Shown piece after piece: positions 1-13,000 of a DNA stretch of 64,000 bases. Origin of the DNA: Pomphorhynchus laevis (lineage: Eukaryota; Acanthocephala; Palaeacanthocephala; Echinorhynchida; Pomphorhynchidae); contig WNNJ02002600.1 in assembly GCA_012934845.2 (NCBI GenBank), positions 1 to 64,000 of the forward strand, in the 5' to 3' direction. Each line of letters starts with the position of its first letter. Position 1 is the stretch's first letter. The notes under the pieces are model-generated. The model ran no database searches, was not told the origin of the DNA, and was given only the letters and a program-made list of their open reading frames with translations. Position numbers and translations under genes: made by a program.

Positions 1-568
1 ATATTATAATATTATAATTTTATAATATTATAATATTATTAATAATATTAAATAATTAAATTTTAATAATAGTCATGCTTATACTTTAATGATTATGTTT
101 CAAAATGTTAGTACGTTTGAAATAAAGTCATTCGAAGCGTGACAATCATTTTAGTAACATTGTTTCATTTGTGATTCTACATTTCAAATCAAAATAACTG
201 TTTTAAAATTCAAAAACGATGCAATTATAAAATATTCATGGGATATTAATTAATACTCCATTAATGAAGATGAGGTAAAAGATAAATAATTGCAAATTCT
301 AAATAGGATGACAGTAAAAGAAGAAATATCATTTTTTTAATTCATTTTTTTAATTTATTTTAATCATTTAAATATTTTTCGATTTTCTGTTGATTCTATT
401 TTCAGTGTTTTCTATAAAAGTAATATACGAATTGGCTTTTTACGAATTTTTCTCTGTTGAATATAAAAAATATTCCGATGAATTTGAAACAAATAATAAA
501 TACATATCTAGAGATGGAATGAAATTTAAATAAAATTATAACATTAAACGTTTAAATTACACGTTTAA
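1..568. other. A+T-rich flank downstream of the APP-family gene
   Basis: Simple A+T-rich DNA lying 3' of the APP-like gene, which is transcribed leftwards. I see no open frame, repeat family or RNA gene here beyond short AATAT-type stretches at the very start. Confidence 0.5.
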
Positions 569-574
569 TTTATT
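569..574 (-). promoter_or_regulatory. Polyadenylation signal of the APP-family gene
   Basis: A canonical AATAAA on the minus strand, about 110 bp downstream of the TAA stop at 684-686. The position suits the 3' end of the APP-like transcript. No transcript data are available, so the actual cleavage site is inferred. Confidence 0.5.
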
Positions 575-683
575 TTGGTCTTAAAAATATTATAATTTTT
601 TGACCACAATTTAGAAAAGGAATGCGGTTTAATGATACAAATGTGAACAAACTGTTCTTAAAAAACTTGGTTAACCGACTTTT

Positions 684-1001
684 TTAGATTTTTTCACAGT
701 CAGTGATTCGTCGATAATTCGGATTTACTAGTCCACCAGCTGAAAACATCCTTCGGCTTTTATCCTTTAGTTGACGGCACAGTTTGTCCTTGCATTTACA
801 CAGATTCGTTTTAACTTCAATTTCGTTGTGTTTGCTTGATATACGAGAAGCACAACGATAGTAACAGATTAAGAGCAAGCTTATAACTAAACTAAACACA
901 GCAACCTCTAGAAATACTGGTAGATAAGACCATCCTATTATTGGAACCATTTGACTTCTATTTCCAACTACATAGCTGACGATTCTGTACACCTGATTAT
1001 T
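684..1001 (-). CDS. APP-family exon 8: membrane segment and cytoplasmic NPNY tail
   Basis: Last exon, residues 532-636. The acceptor is a good TATTTCAG and the phase is 0. It holds a hydrophobic segment beginning near GWSYLPVFLEVAVF and ending LICYYRC, followed by a basic, cysteine-bearing cytosolic tail. The tail carries NPNY near the C-terminus, the position where APP proteins carry the NPTY adaptor and endocytosis motif. The upstream tyrosine of YENPTY is absent (LVNPNY here), and the tail continues nine residues past the motif. An initiator inside this exon is not needed, because the frame is open upstream to the acceptor. Confidence 0.88.
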   Translation of the reverse strand, partial: NNQVYRIVSYVVGNRSQMVPIIGWSYLPVFLEVAVFSLVISLLLICYYRCASRISSKHNEIEVKTNLCKCKDKLCRQLKDKSRRMFSAGGLVNPNYRRITDCEKI

Positions 1002-4000
1002 CTGAAATAGGAACAAGACAGAACAAACATATAATCATAAGTTTTTCATTCGGAAAGTCTTATATTAATAAGACATATTAATATTTACTTATTTAATATT
1101 AATATTAAATATAATATTTTTATAATTTGTTTATACAACATGTACAGCATGTTGGACATCAATTAATTGGTCCGACAGTCACAAATGAAAGTCTCCATTT
1201 ATCTAGCAGCCAATATCGGCTTGTTAAAGAATCGCAGTTCGACTTTGGCAATCGCTAGCTTGCTGATGCCGATCGAGTGGGACGAGCTAGTATATCACTG
1301 TATTGCACTCTGAAGAGCGTCGCTTCTTTGTCGTAGCTATGATCGAATTTATTTGAGACGAATGTGTCATTAATCCATCTCAGATTATTGTTAATTTAAA
1401 TATAATTGATGATTAATACAAAACTGTACACTAATGAAATTATGCAAAAGTTCGTCTTGTTTTAAGTTAATGATCTAATAATAATGATGACAAATACATC
1501 TAATTAGTCACCTAAGATTAAAGACATCTACACCTTACGCTAATTACGGACCATATCAGCTGCTGATCAGCGCCTATACGATTCAATCTTGTTTATATTA
1601 GCTGAATATGATCAAACTAATCTGCTGCTGCTACTACTTTAAAGTTTAATTGAATTAAAAATCCTTAATTTTTTAACATTTCACAAAATTATTGAAATCG
1701 CTATAAGAATGTCCAAAATTCAATTTGATAACATTAATCGTTACATTGTAACCCACCAATACAGATTTAATTAACCTACCGATGTAGAAATTTTACAAAC
1801 CTAATCATTTATGATTTTAGATTAGATATATTTGTATCAGCGCTATTTGTATTATTGTAACGTTAATGAGTCATAACTTTGATATGACTCATTATAATGA
1901 GTCATAAAGTTTCGTAATTTTCGTTTTTAAAATTTCGTAATATTAAATGCAAGTGACACTATCGTAGAGCAAAATTGATTTCATAACTTACATTACTATT
2001 TGGATGATCTGATGAATTATAGGGTAAAATGCCTACATTTTCAAAAGATTGTAGAGTCCATTCAGCTTCGTAGTTAACTTCGCTAAAGCTGTCATTGAGA
2101 ATCGCTAAACATAAGCAGATTAAGGGTCACGTGGATAAACGAAAAATGTGTAAAATATATCTAAAGCAAAAATGCATCAACGATCATCGTAATATATTCA
2201 ATAAATAAACAAATAGTCGTCTAAATATTTCTCAAATATTTATTTCAATTTGACATAATCACTAAATTTCAATTTGATTATGATACAACTTTTTAATAGC
2301 CATTTATTGTAAGTTACAATGTACTTGTTGAATGCTAATAGAAGTATATTTCACTGTATTATTACGACTTTATAATTAAAAATTATTTTAATATATCTGA
2401 TATTTAATATCATATAATTTTAATAAAAAATTATGCGATTTATGTATTTTTTAAATCATCCATAAATAAAAATATTAAAAATAAATAACAATTTTATAAA
2501 AGCGTTAAACTCTTATAAGTTTTTATAAGTAATTCAATAATTTAATAAATAATTTTAAAATCAATTTTTGTCTCCTAACATTTTGATGTATCTATTATAA
2601 CAACTCGTTTAAACAACAGTGGCTGAAAATGGTAATAGTAAATAGTAAAATAGTTAGTCATAAAATAATGTTTCAGTCAACATTGTTTTGAAAATGATAA
2701 ATATGATAAATATAATTTATAAATCAACGCTCAAATTAGCCTGATTGATTGTGATCTAATAAATTTATTGTTAATTTAAATGCAATTCATTTACCGGCTG
2801 ATGTTGCCACACTATTCCACAATCTTGCATTATTGTTGATCATATTAGTGATAGTTTGGAATCTATCTTTTATCTGTTGCAGATGTTTCTTTAATTCAAG
2901 CGCTTCATTTGTTGATGACGGTATGTCCTTATTCAGAAAATTGAAAAGTAATATCGTCAGGGTGCGTTCTTTATGAAGCATTTGCAAAATATCAAGGAAC
3001 TTTATTGTCGAATCTTCTTCCTAAAAGTCAATTACACTTAAGTCAATTGAAACAATTTATATAATAAATCTTAACTATAAAAATATAATAACTATAATAT
3101 TTAATATTAATATTAAAATATTGATATTATTTAATATTAATTTAATTATTAATATAATACCCTATTTCAGTATTAATTCCACAAAAAAAATTTTAGAACA
3201 CACAAAAGTAATAAATTTTCAAAATATAAATACATACGATCTTAAGGAAAAATATACATATATATGTTATAATAACTATAAAGCCTATCTAACAAAAATT
3301 AAATCATCAAATAAATATAAATATATGGATAAAATTGAATTAATAGAATCCTTAAATATTTTGATAAATCAAAATTATTTAAAAGTAGGGGCATCTATAT
3401 TTAGACAAATAAAATGTGTTCTAATGGGTGGTAATAGTAGCCCAATTATAGCTGACTTGTTTTTAAGCTTTATAGAATATGAATTTGTTCATAACTGTGT
3501 AAAAACTAAATCTAAACAATATAAATATATGAAATATATGTTTCGATACATTGATGATATATGTGTATTTAACAATAAGTGAACAGATATATTCAGGTAG
3601 CCTCAATCTTAATAAAACCAATATTGATGATAATAAAGGGATATATCTAGATATGAACATTAAATTAGCATCAATTAAAACTACTATTAATTTATATCGT
3701 AAAGATGACATATTTAAATTTACAAGAAACATATTTTTGCATGAGCATTCATGCTTACCGTAGGGTTATCATGTAAAGTATCGTCAAGTCTCGTTTTAAC
3801 ACTATCAAATTTCAAAAGTTACTAAATAATCAAATTACTAAATAATCAAATTTCACCATAGGAAATGTGTTATTAGCATGTATTGTATTGCTGCTATGTT
3901 GGGTCGAGTAATATGGACCGAAACCTGATAACTTAGCAGTTCCTCCTGATGATCACTATTCCTTATTCTAATACATCGTCTGTTATTTGTTAGTCAATTT

Positions 4001-7000
4001 ATAAAAATTGATTTTTATTTTATGGATGGATATTAATAACCAATATGCATTGTATTAGAATTAGATACACTAAATAATCAAATTTTATCAAAGGAAATAC
4101 GTCGTTAGCGCGTATTTGACCCAGTTGCTATGTTGGGTCAGGAATAGAAGACAAAACCTGATAACATAGCAGTTCCTCCTGATGACCAATATTCCTAATT
4201 CGAATACATTGTATATTATTTATTATAAAAAATTGAATTTTATTTAGAATTTGAATAATAAATTTTATGGTTATATAAATATTAATTGTATAAAATTTTA
4301 TACAATTGTTTATTATTTATCTTGATTTTTATTTATGTATCGTATAAAATACGTAGACTCAGTTATCTGATCTGATTTGTTCTACTGATAAGTTATTGAT
4401 ATGTGAACTATGTTTTCCCAGTAAGGGGTAAACTGTATTGTGATACAACTAGTTTTCTGCTAATTTTTAGCAAGTTTATAAATATTTAAATTATATATTA
4501 TAATTATATTATATATTATAATAATATATTTATTTCAATATATATAAATATAAATTGTATAAAATTTTATATAATTATTATTTATCTTTATTTATCTTTA
4601 TCCAACACGCAACTTGATAATCAACCGACGGATGCTTGTCAGAATGACTTTCTCAACGAGGAAATACCCAGCACCCCTAAATCAATAACCGACTTATTTA
4701 ACGCAGTAATTCATTGGAGACCTAACCTAATAGAATTGCCACGTTGTTCCGCCAGTCACAAAATAGTCGAGATCCTGGCCAATTTATATTGGGAATCCTC
4801 AGAAGCCCATGCCGACACTCGGACACTACTACAGAAAACAACGGTCTTCTCTCACTGTATTTTGCAAAGAATACCATCCAGAAAAATCTTGCTGATTCGC
4901 AAGACTCTCGAGCGAAGATTAGTCAGTTGGCAAAATAAAGATTACGAAACTCTTTATAACGAAGCTTTGTATCTGCAAAGTAATTTCGGATCCCGCAAGC
5001 CTCTTCCACCGAGAAGCTGGGTTAAACGTTATCAAGGCCTAGTAACAAAGGGCCAAATAAGAGCCAGCTCGACTGTGCTAGAAGACACGATTGAAACAAA
5101 AGCCCTGCATCCACAACATATCATTGATGGCACTTCAGTAATATCAATGCTTCAAGACTTACACCCCGAGGCACATCAAGCTGATCCAGATACCCTCTTG
5201 ACTACCCCGTTCCCTGGATCCAAAGTACATCATCTCAGCCGGTTCTATGCTCTGGACGAAACACACATTATCAGATCGAGTAAAAAAACCAAAGGAAGCT
5301 CGGGTCCGTCCGGAATTGATGCTCGCTCATGGCTTCACATGCTGACAGATTTTGATTCGAATTCACTCAGCCTAGCCAAAGCACTTGCCAAATTCGCTAT
5401 CTTTGTCGCAACAGAACCACTCACTCCAGGAACTTTAGATGCTTTCACCGCTTGCCGTCTGGTTGCTTTAGAGAAAAAGTCAGGAGGAATCCGCCCCATA
5501 GGTATTTGCAATACTGTCAGACGCATTATAAGCCGGGCCATTCTAGATATTGTTCGCAATGACATTCAGGACGTTGCTGGGTCTGTTCAACTGGGGGCTT
5601 CTCAAAAAGGCGGTATCGAAGTCGCCATCAGCACACTTAGAGATGAGTTTAACCGTCACGACGACCACTGTATTTTGTCAATCGATGCTTCAAATGCTTT
5701 CAACCGAACAAACAGAGCGGTGGCATTACACAACATAGATTTCGTATGCCCGTCGCTTTCTCGGGCTCTTTGTAATGTCTACGCAAACCCTGCACAACTC
5801 ATTGTGGGAAGTCAAAGCTTATACTCCACCGAAGGTTTCACCCAGGGCGATCCTTTTGCGATGGCTGGCTTCGCCCTGACCTCTCTCCCTTTGATAAAAG
5901 CAATTCAACGCAAAGTTCCGTCGGTCTTCCAAAAATGGTATGCAGACGACGCCAACTTTATTGGGACCACTGACGTTTTGAAATAGGTATGAGAAGTGCT
6001 TCATACCGATGGACCAAAGTATGGCTATTTCGTAAACACACGTAAGTCTCACCTCCTATCACACCTTCATATTGATCAATCGAACCTCCCCGACCCCGAA
6101 ATAAAAACTTCCACCGATGGAATCATCATTCTCGGCAGTCCAGTCGGGTCCAACGATTTTGTAAATGCAGCAACCGCAAAACTTCTGTCTACATGGACCA
6201 CAATGCTGCAACGTCTCGATTATGTTGCCAAGGTAGATCCGCATGTCGCTTTTGGAGGATTAATCAACTCCGTCCAATTTAAGTGGACACATATAATGCG
6301 CACCTGCGACTGTTCCGCCACTATCTGGTTGGATCTGTCACACACCTTAACCACACAGCTTCTCCCAAACTTCGTGTCCTGGGACCTCGATGAAGACTGG
6401 AAGTCAATATTGTGCTCTCCTTTAAAATTTGGAGGTATTGGTATCGCGAACCCTGCAACCACAGCCACACTTGAACGCAAATCCTCAAACATGCTAATTT
6501 CAACCTATAATTCTGATTCAGGTGGCGATAGCCTAAGAGAGAGGCAGAAAACTATGCTTAGCGAAATCAAGACACTACGATCACTATCGCACCAAGAACG
6601 CCTCTCTAAAATTCCGATCTTAGCGATACCCGCAACCAGTAATCTGATCGCGCATGCTGCTCACAGTGGAGCTTCTTCGTGGTTAAGTGCGCTTCCGCTC
6701 AAGCATGAAAATTATCTCACGGCGTATTAAAATTATCTCAAGCATATCTCACGGCGTAGCTTGCGAACCTCAGCTAACCGAGGTTCCTGAAAATATTACT
6801 TTCGAACGAACAACAACAACCCGTGATCCAAGCGCGCGTCTTGACATAGTTTGTTCCGGGCTGCACGGTAGTCGATTTGAGCGAACATTTTTTGATGTTA
6901 ATGTATTTGCTGCACCTGCTCAATCGAACATATCAAGGAAGCCTGAGTCTGTTTTCGAATACAACGAGAGTCGCAAGAAAGCCAAATACAGTGAACGGAT

Positions 7001-10000
7001 TGCGCTAGTTGAACGAGGGTCTTTCATACATCTTATTTTCTCCACTTCGGGAGGAATGGGCATAGAAGCGGAAAGATTAATCAAAACCACGGCTTCAAAA
7101 CTGACGCATCGGTCAACGCGTTCTTATCATGATCTAGCCATAAAGATGAAACGAGACATCAGTTTTGAAATCGCACGATCAGTTTCCGCATGCTTACGCT
7201 CGCCACGTTCCAGCTGTTCCAAACCTATTAATCTTATGACAACCCACCACAGCGAGTTTTGCGCTGTGCTCGAAGACTAATTATGTCTTCTTCACTATGT
7301 CTGCGAATGCCGCGATCAAGTAGAAGACATCCAATCTTTCCTGACAATAAATCTCATTTATAGGCCCGTTTACGGGAACCTAATTTCTGTAAAATTTACT
7401 TTTCTTTTTCAATAAAGTTATTATTACATATTTTTAATTTATATATTTTTATTTTTTTAATTATTTCCAAAATATTGAATGATTTAATAATTTATAATCA
7501 TATAATTTTTTAATCATTTATCAAAAATAATAGATTTTAAGATCGATTATTTATTATCAATCAAATGTATAAACTTTAAACTTCGAATTATGAAAAACAA
7601 AATTAGGTTAGAATATGGATTGATATCCGTTATCAAGATAACCGCTATCAATATAACATTATCAAGATAACAATTATTAATATAACCCTTATCAACATAG
7701 CCGTTATTAAGATAACTGATACCAAGATAACCGTTATCAAGATAACCCTTATGAAGATAACAGTAATCAAGATAACCGTAATCAAGATAACTCTTATCAA
7801 GATAACCGTTATCAAGATAACCGTTATCAAGATATTCATTATAAGATAACCGTTATCAAGATAACCGTTATCAAGATAACCGTTATCAAGATAACCGTTA
7901 TCAAGATAACCGTTATCAAGATAACCGTTATCAAGATAACCGTTATCAAGATAACCGTTATCAAGATAACCGTTATCAAGATAACCGTTATCAAGCTAAC
8001 CGTTAACAAGCTAACCGTTAACAAGATAACCGTTATCAAGCTAACCGTTAACAAGATAACTGTTATCAAGATAACCATTATCAAGATAATCGTTATCAAA
8101 ATAATCGTTTTCAAGATAGACCTTATTAAGATAACCATTATTAAGATACTCGTTATCAAGATAAGTGCTATCAAGATAACCGTTATCAAGATGACCGTTA
8201 TCAAGATAACCGTTATCGAGATAACCGTTATCAAGATAACCGTTAACAAGATAACCGTTATCAAGATAACCGTTATCAAAATAACCGTCATCAAGATAAC
8301 CGTTATCACTGTAGCCATTATCATGGTATCAACATAATTGCCGCTATCAAGATAACCGTTATCAAAATAACCGTTATCAATATAACCGTTATCACTGTAG
8401 CCATTATCATGGTATCAACATAACTGCCGTTATCAAGATAACCGTTATCAAGACAAATGTTATCAAGATATACTTAATCAAGATAACCATTATCAAGAAA
8501 GCAGTGATCATAATCAGATGTGCTAACTGAAACGATATAGAAACCAATATTTATAATTTTAAAGATTTTTGAAAGAAAAACTTTTCTCCAATGAAAACAA
8601 TATTTAAATGTATGCTTACATCATTCCTTACTATATCCATTTCATGTGTAATATCGTTGTAAAGTGGGTCAATTGCACGCCTTAGAATTCTGCTAGCATG
8701 CATAATCAAAATTTGGCTATATTGACGGAGCAAATCGTCATCGTAGATATTATGTTGTACGGCATGATTGAGTGGTTTCACTTTTGAAGTGTAAAATTCG
8801 TTATCGTATTTTGAGGTAGCATCATTTGTATTACTATGATGCTTTAAACATTAGCGTTACGATTTAAAGTTACTTAATGTAATTACTAACCTGTAATCCA
8901 CTTGAAGTGAATTCAATTTCTCTGATCATTTTAATTATCTGTTCCTGTTCAGATTTTGTAAGTAAATTCATATCTGTATGAAGAAATTTGTAAAGCATTC
9001 TTTGAAGACGGTAATATTCTAATGAAATAAATCCGGACAGATATTCCGTGTCAACATCTTCCTCATTACTGAGTGCATCATCGAACGTCTCTCCATAATC
9101 CTCTTCATCGCTTCCATCTTCCTCATTGTTACCATGTTCAACGAAATGACCGGGATCACGATGACGCTTTGCAAATGATTGCCATTTATGTCTGTTAATT
9201 GCATCTTGAGACATCAGTATGTCTCCGATCATATCAGGTTGAGGAGGATTAACAAATTTATCATGCTCAATAGAATCATTGTATTCAATTGCTTCATCAT
9301 ATTGAATTAAATCTTAAATGCATGTAATCATTAATTTTCATTTAAATGCTTTCATTTAAATCTTATTATTTCATTTTTATAAACATCTTTGATTGCTTCT
9401 TTAAACATAAATAAGACTTAATTAAGACATTTTTAATAAAACAAAATACTTATGGACTTCTTTCCATATTCACAACTTAAGTGAAATTAATAAATACTAC
9501 GGTTTATCTGATTTCAGCACGCTACCTGCACAATTTCAATTTCATTTTGAATTGAAAAAATTAAGTCCTAAGTGTATAATACATAGAGAATTAGCTGGTT
9601 ACAATGTTTGCCTGATATCGATTTTTAAATTCCATATTCAAATTAAAGATATGCAACTACTTACTATATTAATACTATATTAATAATAATTTAATATTAA
9701 TGAAGAGTGTTATTAAGCCCACTATACCTCTCGGTTTGGAGCACAACAGAAAAAGAATAAAAAGGAAAATACATTAATTTCAATAATTTTGTGTGTTCTT
9801 CAATCGTAAGCGCAGCAAACCGTTTGACCATAATGTCATCATCATCTTCGACGATGCACTTTTGCACATCATCTTGAACGATGTCAAAGCATATAGCTAA
9901 CCTAACCTATCTACACAACTCAATGGAACGCCTACGAGATGTGGACAAACAAATATGTGAAGTAAGGATTCGCAGCTACGATCACAGTATCTACAAAGAC

Positions 10001-13000
10001 AATTCGGGCCTTTAAGATAGCAGGATAACTTAATTTTGCAGATCTTATTAGTAATAATATTAATAGTAATAATTAGAATATTAAATACTGAAATCACGTA
10101 TATAAACTATGCACGCATAAATACATATATTCTGTAGTAAAGATTGTTTTCCTAAAATCTGTCATGAATAAAAATTAAGATAAAATTGGTACTAGTCTGT
10201 TTTAATACTCGAATTGCACGTTTTGTACTATTTAAACCTGTTAACCTGTTTTGAAACATATTTTACAAGATGATATGCGTTCTATTAAGTAACAATTCAG
10301 ATCGAGTTATTCACTATTTATAGAATCACAGTAAAAACAAGAGAAATATACCTTTTGCATTTAATGGATTTGCATGGATTTTCATTGGTTCACAGCAAAC
10401 GAATTCGACACCGGTAAACAAGCTTATCTGACAGCTATCCAGCAGAGCATGTTCATGTAAGGTTAAGTTTTCACCACCACATTCATTCAATGCTAGCTTT
10501 AGCCATTCTTTATTAGATAGACATATATCACGATCATACAGATGCTTGAATTTGCATCCAACAGGGACTAATAGTGCTGGAACTCGTGCAGAATTCGAAG
10601 CGTCGTAATTTGACAAACATTCGAATACGTCTGCATTTACATCATTTGCATCAAATTTCGAATCACTTACTCTGTCGACTCTCAGCGCTCTTGTGATATT
10701 TTTATATGGAAAGAGCTGAAACGTGGACATTTTTAAAATGCACATTTACTATCCATCCGTACAAAGTATAATGTGATAAAAATATTTTATCTAGTGTTAT
10801 AAATATCGAATTTAATTGTTTTGATTAAATTATATAAAGCGCATTTAAGATGAACAGGATCGTTTTAAAAACAGTTTGATGTACGTTTTTATTAAAGACT
10901 GAATTTTTAACGTTCTTTTTTAAAAATATATTGTTTTGTCTATAAAACATCATACAGTAAAAACATATTTTACATTAAAAACATACGAATATAATTCGAA
11001 TCATGTTTGATTTTTTATTTAACCAACTTTTATTTAATCATTTTTACGTTCGCCTTTAAATTTAATAACCTACCATAAAGTGTAGGTAGGTAACCCCCTA
11101 CTGTAGGTTACCTACCTACAGTAGGGTAGGAAACTCGTATTTCCTACCATGCTTTAGGAAATGCGAGTTTGACACTATTTAATTCCTACCTCACTTCACA
11201 AACTACCGGGATCCTTTTGACTACCTATAAAGGTCGCATTTCAATCCCATTCCGACAAAAATCAGCGTCCTAACAAAAATGTTACACATTTCCAATCTAT
11301 CTGTCTTTTTCTGGTAGGTTATCTCGAAAAAATATTGAAGTTCTAGGTATAGGCTCCAGCTGAACATGGATAGTGCGAGTATTGCTTGCATTAACCCTTT
11401 TTAGTTCCGTTTCTGGAAGATATTTAAGAAGGAGAAGTTTGTCAGCTGGAAGGAGATGGGATCAGGTTGGATTGGTAACATGGTCCTTGAGAAAGGTTTG
11501 GAGAAGTCACTATCCCTATACAACTACTGAGCAACTCCCTCTCTCCAAACTATTCCTACCAGGGGCAAATTCAAGAGAAAAGATTTTTCCGTTACGGATA
11601 TTCTGAACTCTAGGTTTCTCTTCCAGAAAATCTTAAAACCAGTAGGCCACTCTACACTCGCTTATGTAAGTTTCTGACATATAGTCAGAGAAAAAAGGTC
11701 GCAATCATTATGCTATTAGCCACCCCTTCCGATATGACACGAATTAATGTTAGTCGTAGATTATTTTTAGCAAAACGCAAACCTGTCACTTGTCATCCAG
11801 ACCTGCAGCCCATTTCGATACACAACTATCTCATCTCCACTTACGAAAAAGCACTTGCGCCTAAAATCTACGACCATTTAAAAAGGCGAAATTTTATCCC
11901 ACCTGGTTTTCATGGGTTGTAAAAGGTCGCTCAGTCTATTCTGCTATCGGTGCAGTACATCCGTTTTGTCAATAAAATAGTCATCAGCTAGCTGTTACTG
12001 TCTTTCTTAATTTCCTACTGCATTTGACCACATATCCGTTCATTTTATTATCTTTGCTCTCATGTCATACTGGTTACCTACGATAATTGTTAACAGGGTG
12101 GAGATACATATGTACACTACGCGATTGACATAGATACACATCAGTTCTACCCAATTACAGGTGTGCCTCAAGGCTCCCTACTTTATCCTACCATATATCT
12201 TGCTGCCTCCATTGTTCTCTTTAAAGCTTTTAGACGGAATCAACATATTGTGGTTTACGCTGATGATACAATAGCCCTTTTTTCTGGACGCATGTGAAAA
12301 GATGCAGCCTCTAAAATAGGTTAATTCTTAACAGGATTAAAGGATAAGTTACCCCCTTAAAATTTTATTTTCAATCCTTCCAAATCGCATGTTGTAGCCT
12401 TTAATGGCGTTCCTGCTACAAAGAAAAATTTAAGAGACTAGTAATATCTTCTTGTATCCATTATGAAAAATCAACTCCTCCATGTCTCTACACATCTAGT
12501 AATATACCTAGGGATTATACTGTCGGATGCGACTTGAATAGATTTAAGAGTCTGCTGGAGAGAGCTAGGCGGGCTCTGAAACGGGCCCGACATATGTCGA
12601 TAAGTGGAAAGGCTCAAGTGCATCTCTGGTGTACCTGGGCAATCTTGGGACTTGTCTTATTTTCTAGAGAACGCTTCCTCGGGCAAAGACCAAAATTTCC
12701 TAAGATCCTCATGTCGAGATTACCAACCATCGTACGCTCCAATTGTGCTCTCATGTGTGTGAAATACCCTGGATGGCTAAATCAGAAAGTTGCGTGTTGG
12801 CGTCAACTCTGGGAACTGATCCTATATTGGCATCATAAAAGACGACGAAATAAATTTGAATATGACATAGAAATTTTTTACTCAGTTTGTGTACATAATT
12901 TTTAGTTAATGCATGCTTTGTTTATTAACAAAATCCTTATTTTTATATATTAATAAATCATTTTGCTATTTAAAGAATGAATATTTAAGTATAAATGACA

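Larger units (their letters stand above)
4600..7425 (+). mobile_element. Non-LTR retrotransposon (LINE) with C-terminal nuclease-like domain, 5'-truncated
   Basis: A block of higher G+C than the surrounding DNA. It holds reverse transcriptase and C-terminal coding segments of a LINE whose relatives are common in marine invertebrates. The order is RT (4608-5986), thumb/connection (5996-6730), then a C-terminal domain (about 6748-7280), a short 3' region with the hairpin CCCGTTTACGGG, and AATAAAG near 7411. No apurinic endonuclease domain precedes the RT, which suits families that rely on a C-terminal restriction-like nuclease. The left edge falls abruptly near a TTTATC-rich stretch, so the copy is probably 5'-truncated. 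It carries stops and a frameshift. Confidence 0.8.
3021..8619 (-). other. APP-family intron 5, packed with transposable elements
   Basis: 5.6-kb intron (donor GTAAGC, acceptor TTTTAG). On the opposite strand to the host gene it carries a Penelope-like reverse transcriptase fragment, two Penelope tail repeats and a decayed LINE, plus a 0.9-kb minisatellite. The host coding frame resumes cleanly on both sides. Confidence 0.75.
9313..10351 (-). other. APP-family intron 3
   Basis: 1.04-kb intron (donor GTATAT, acceptor TTTAAG). It holds an open acidic segment at 9700-9894 and a cysteine-rich, LINE-like remnant at 9897-10097, described separately. The remainder is A+T-rich. Confidence 0.65.

Noticed and set aside
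7648-8324. Long minus-strand frames rich in ITVIL
   Set aside because: They are translations of a 15-bp minisatellite. Every frame stays open because the period is a multiple of three.
7620-8500. CRISPR array
   Set aside because: The periodic units have no unique spacers, and the genome is an animal's with introns.
9890-9912. Telomeric TTAGG repeat
   Set aside because: Only two TTAGG-like units (CTAACCTAACCTA), within an intron beside a LINE-like remnant.
10660-10671. Donor AGA|GTAAGT inside APP exon 3
   Set aside because: The frame stays open through it, and the following residues, including the cysteine at 115, align with the family. No matching acceptor was needed.
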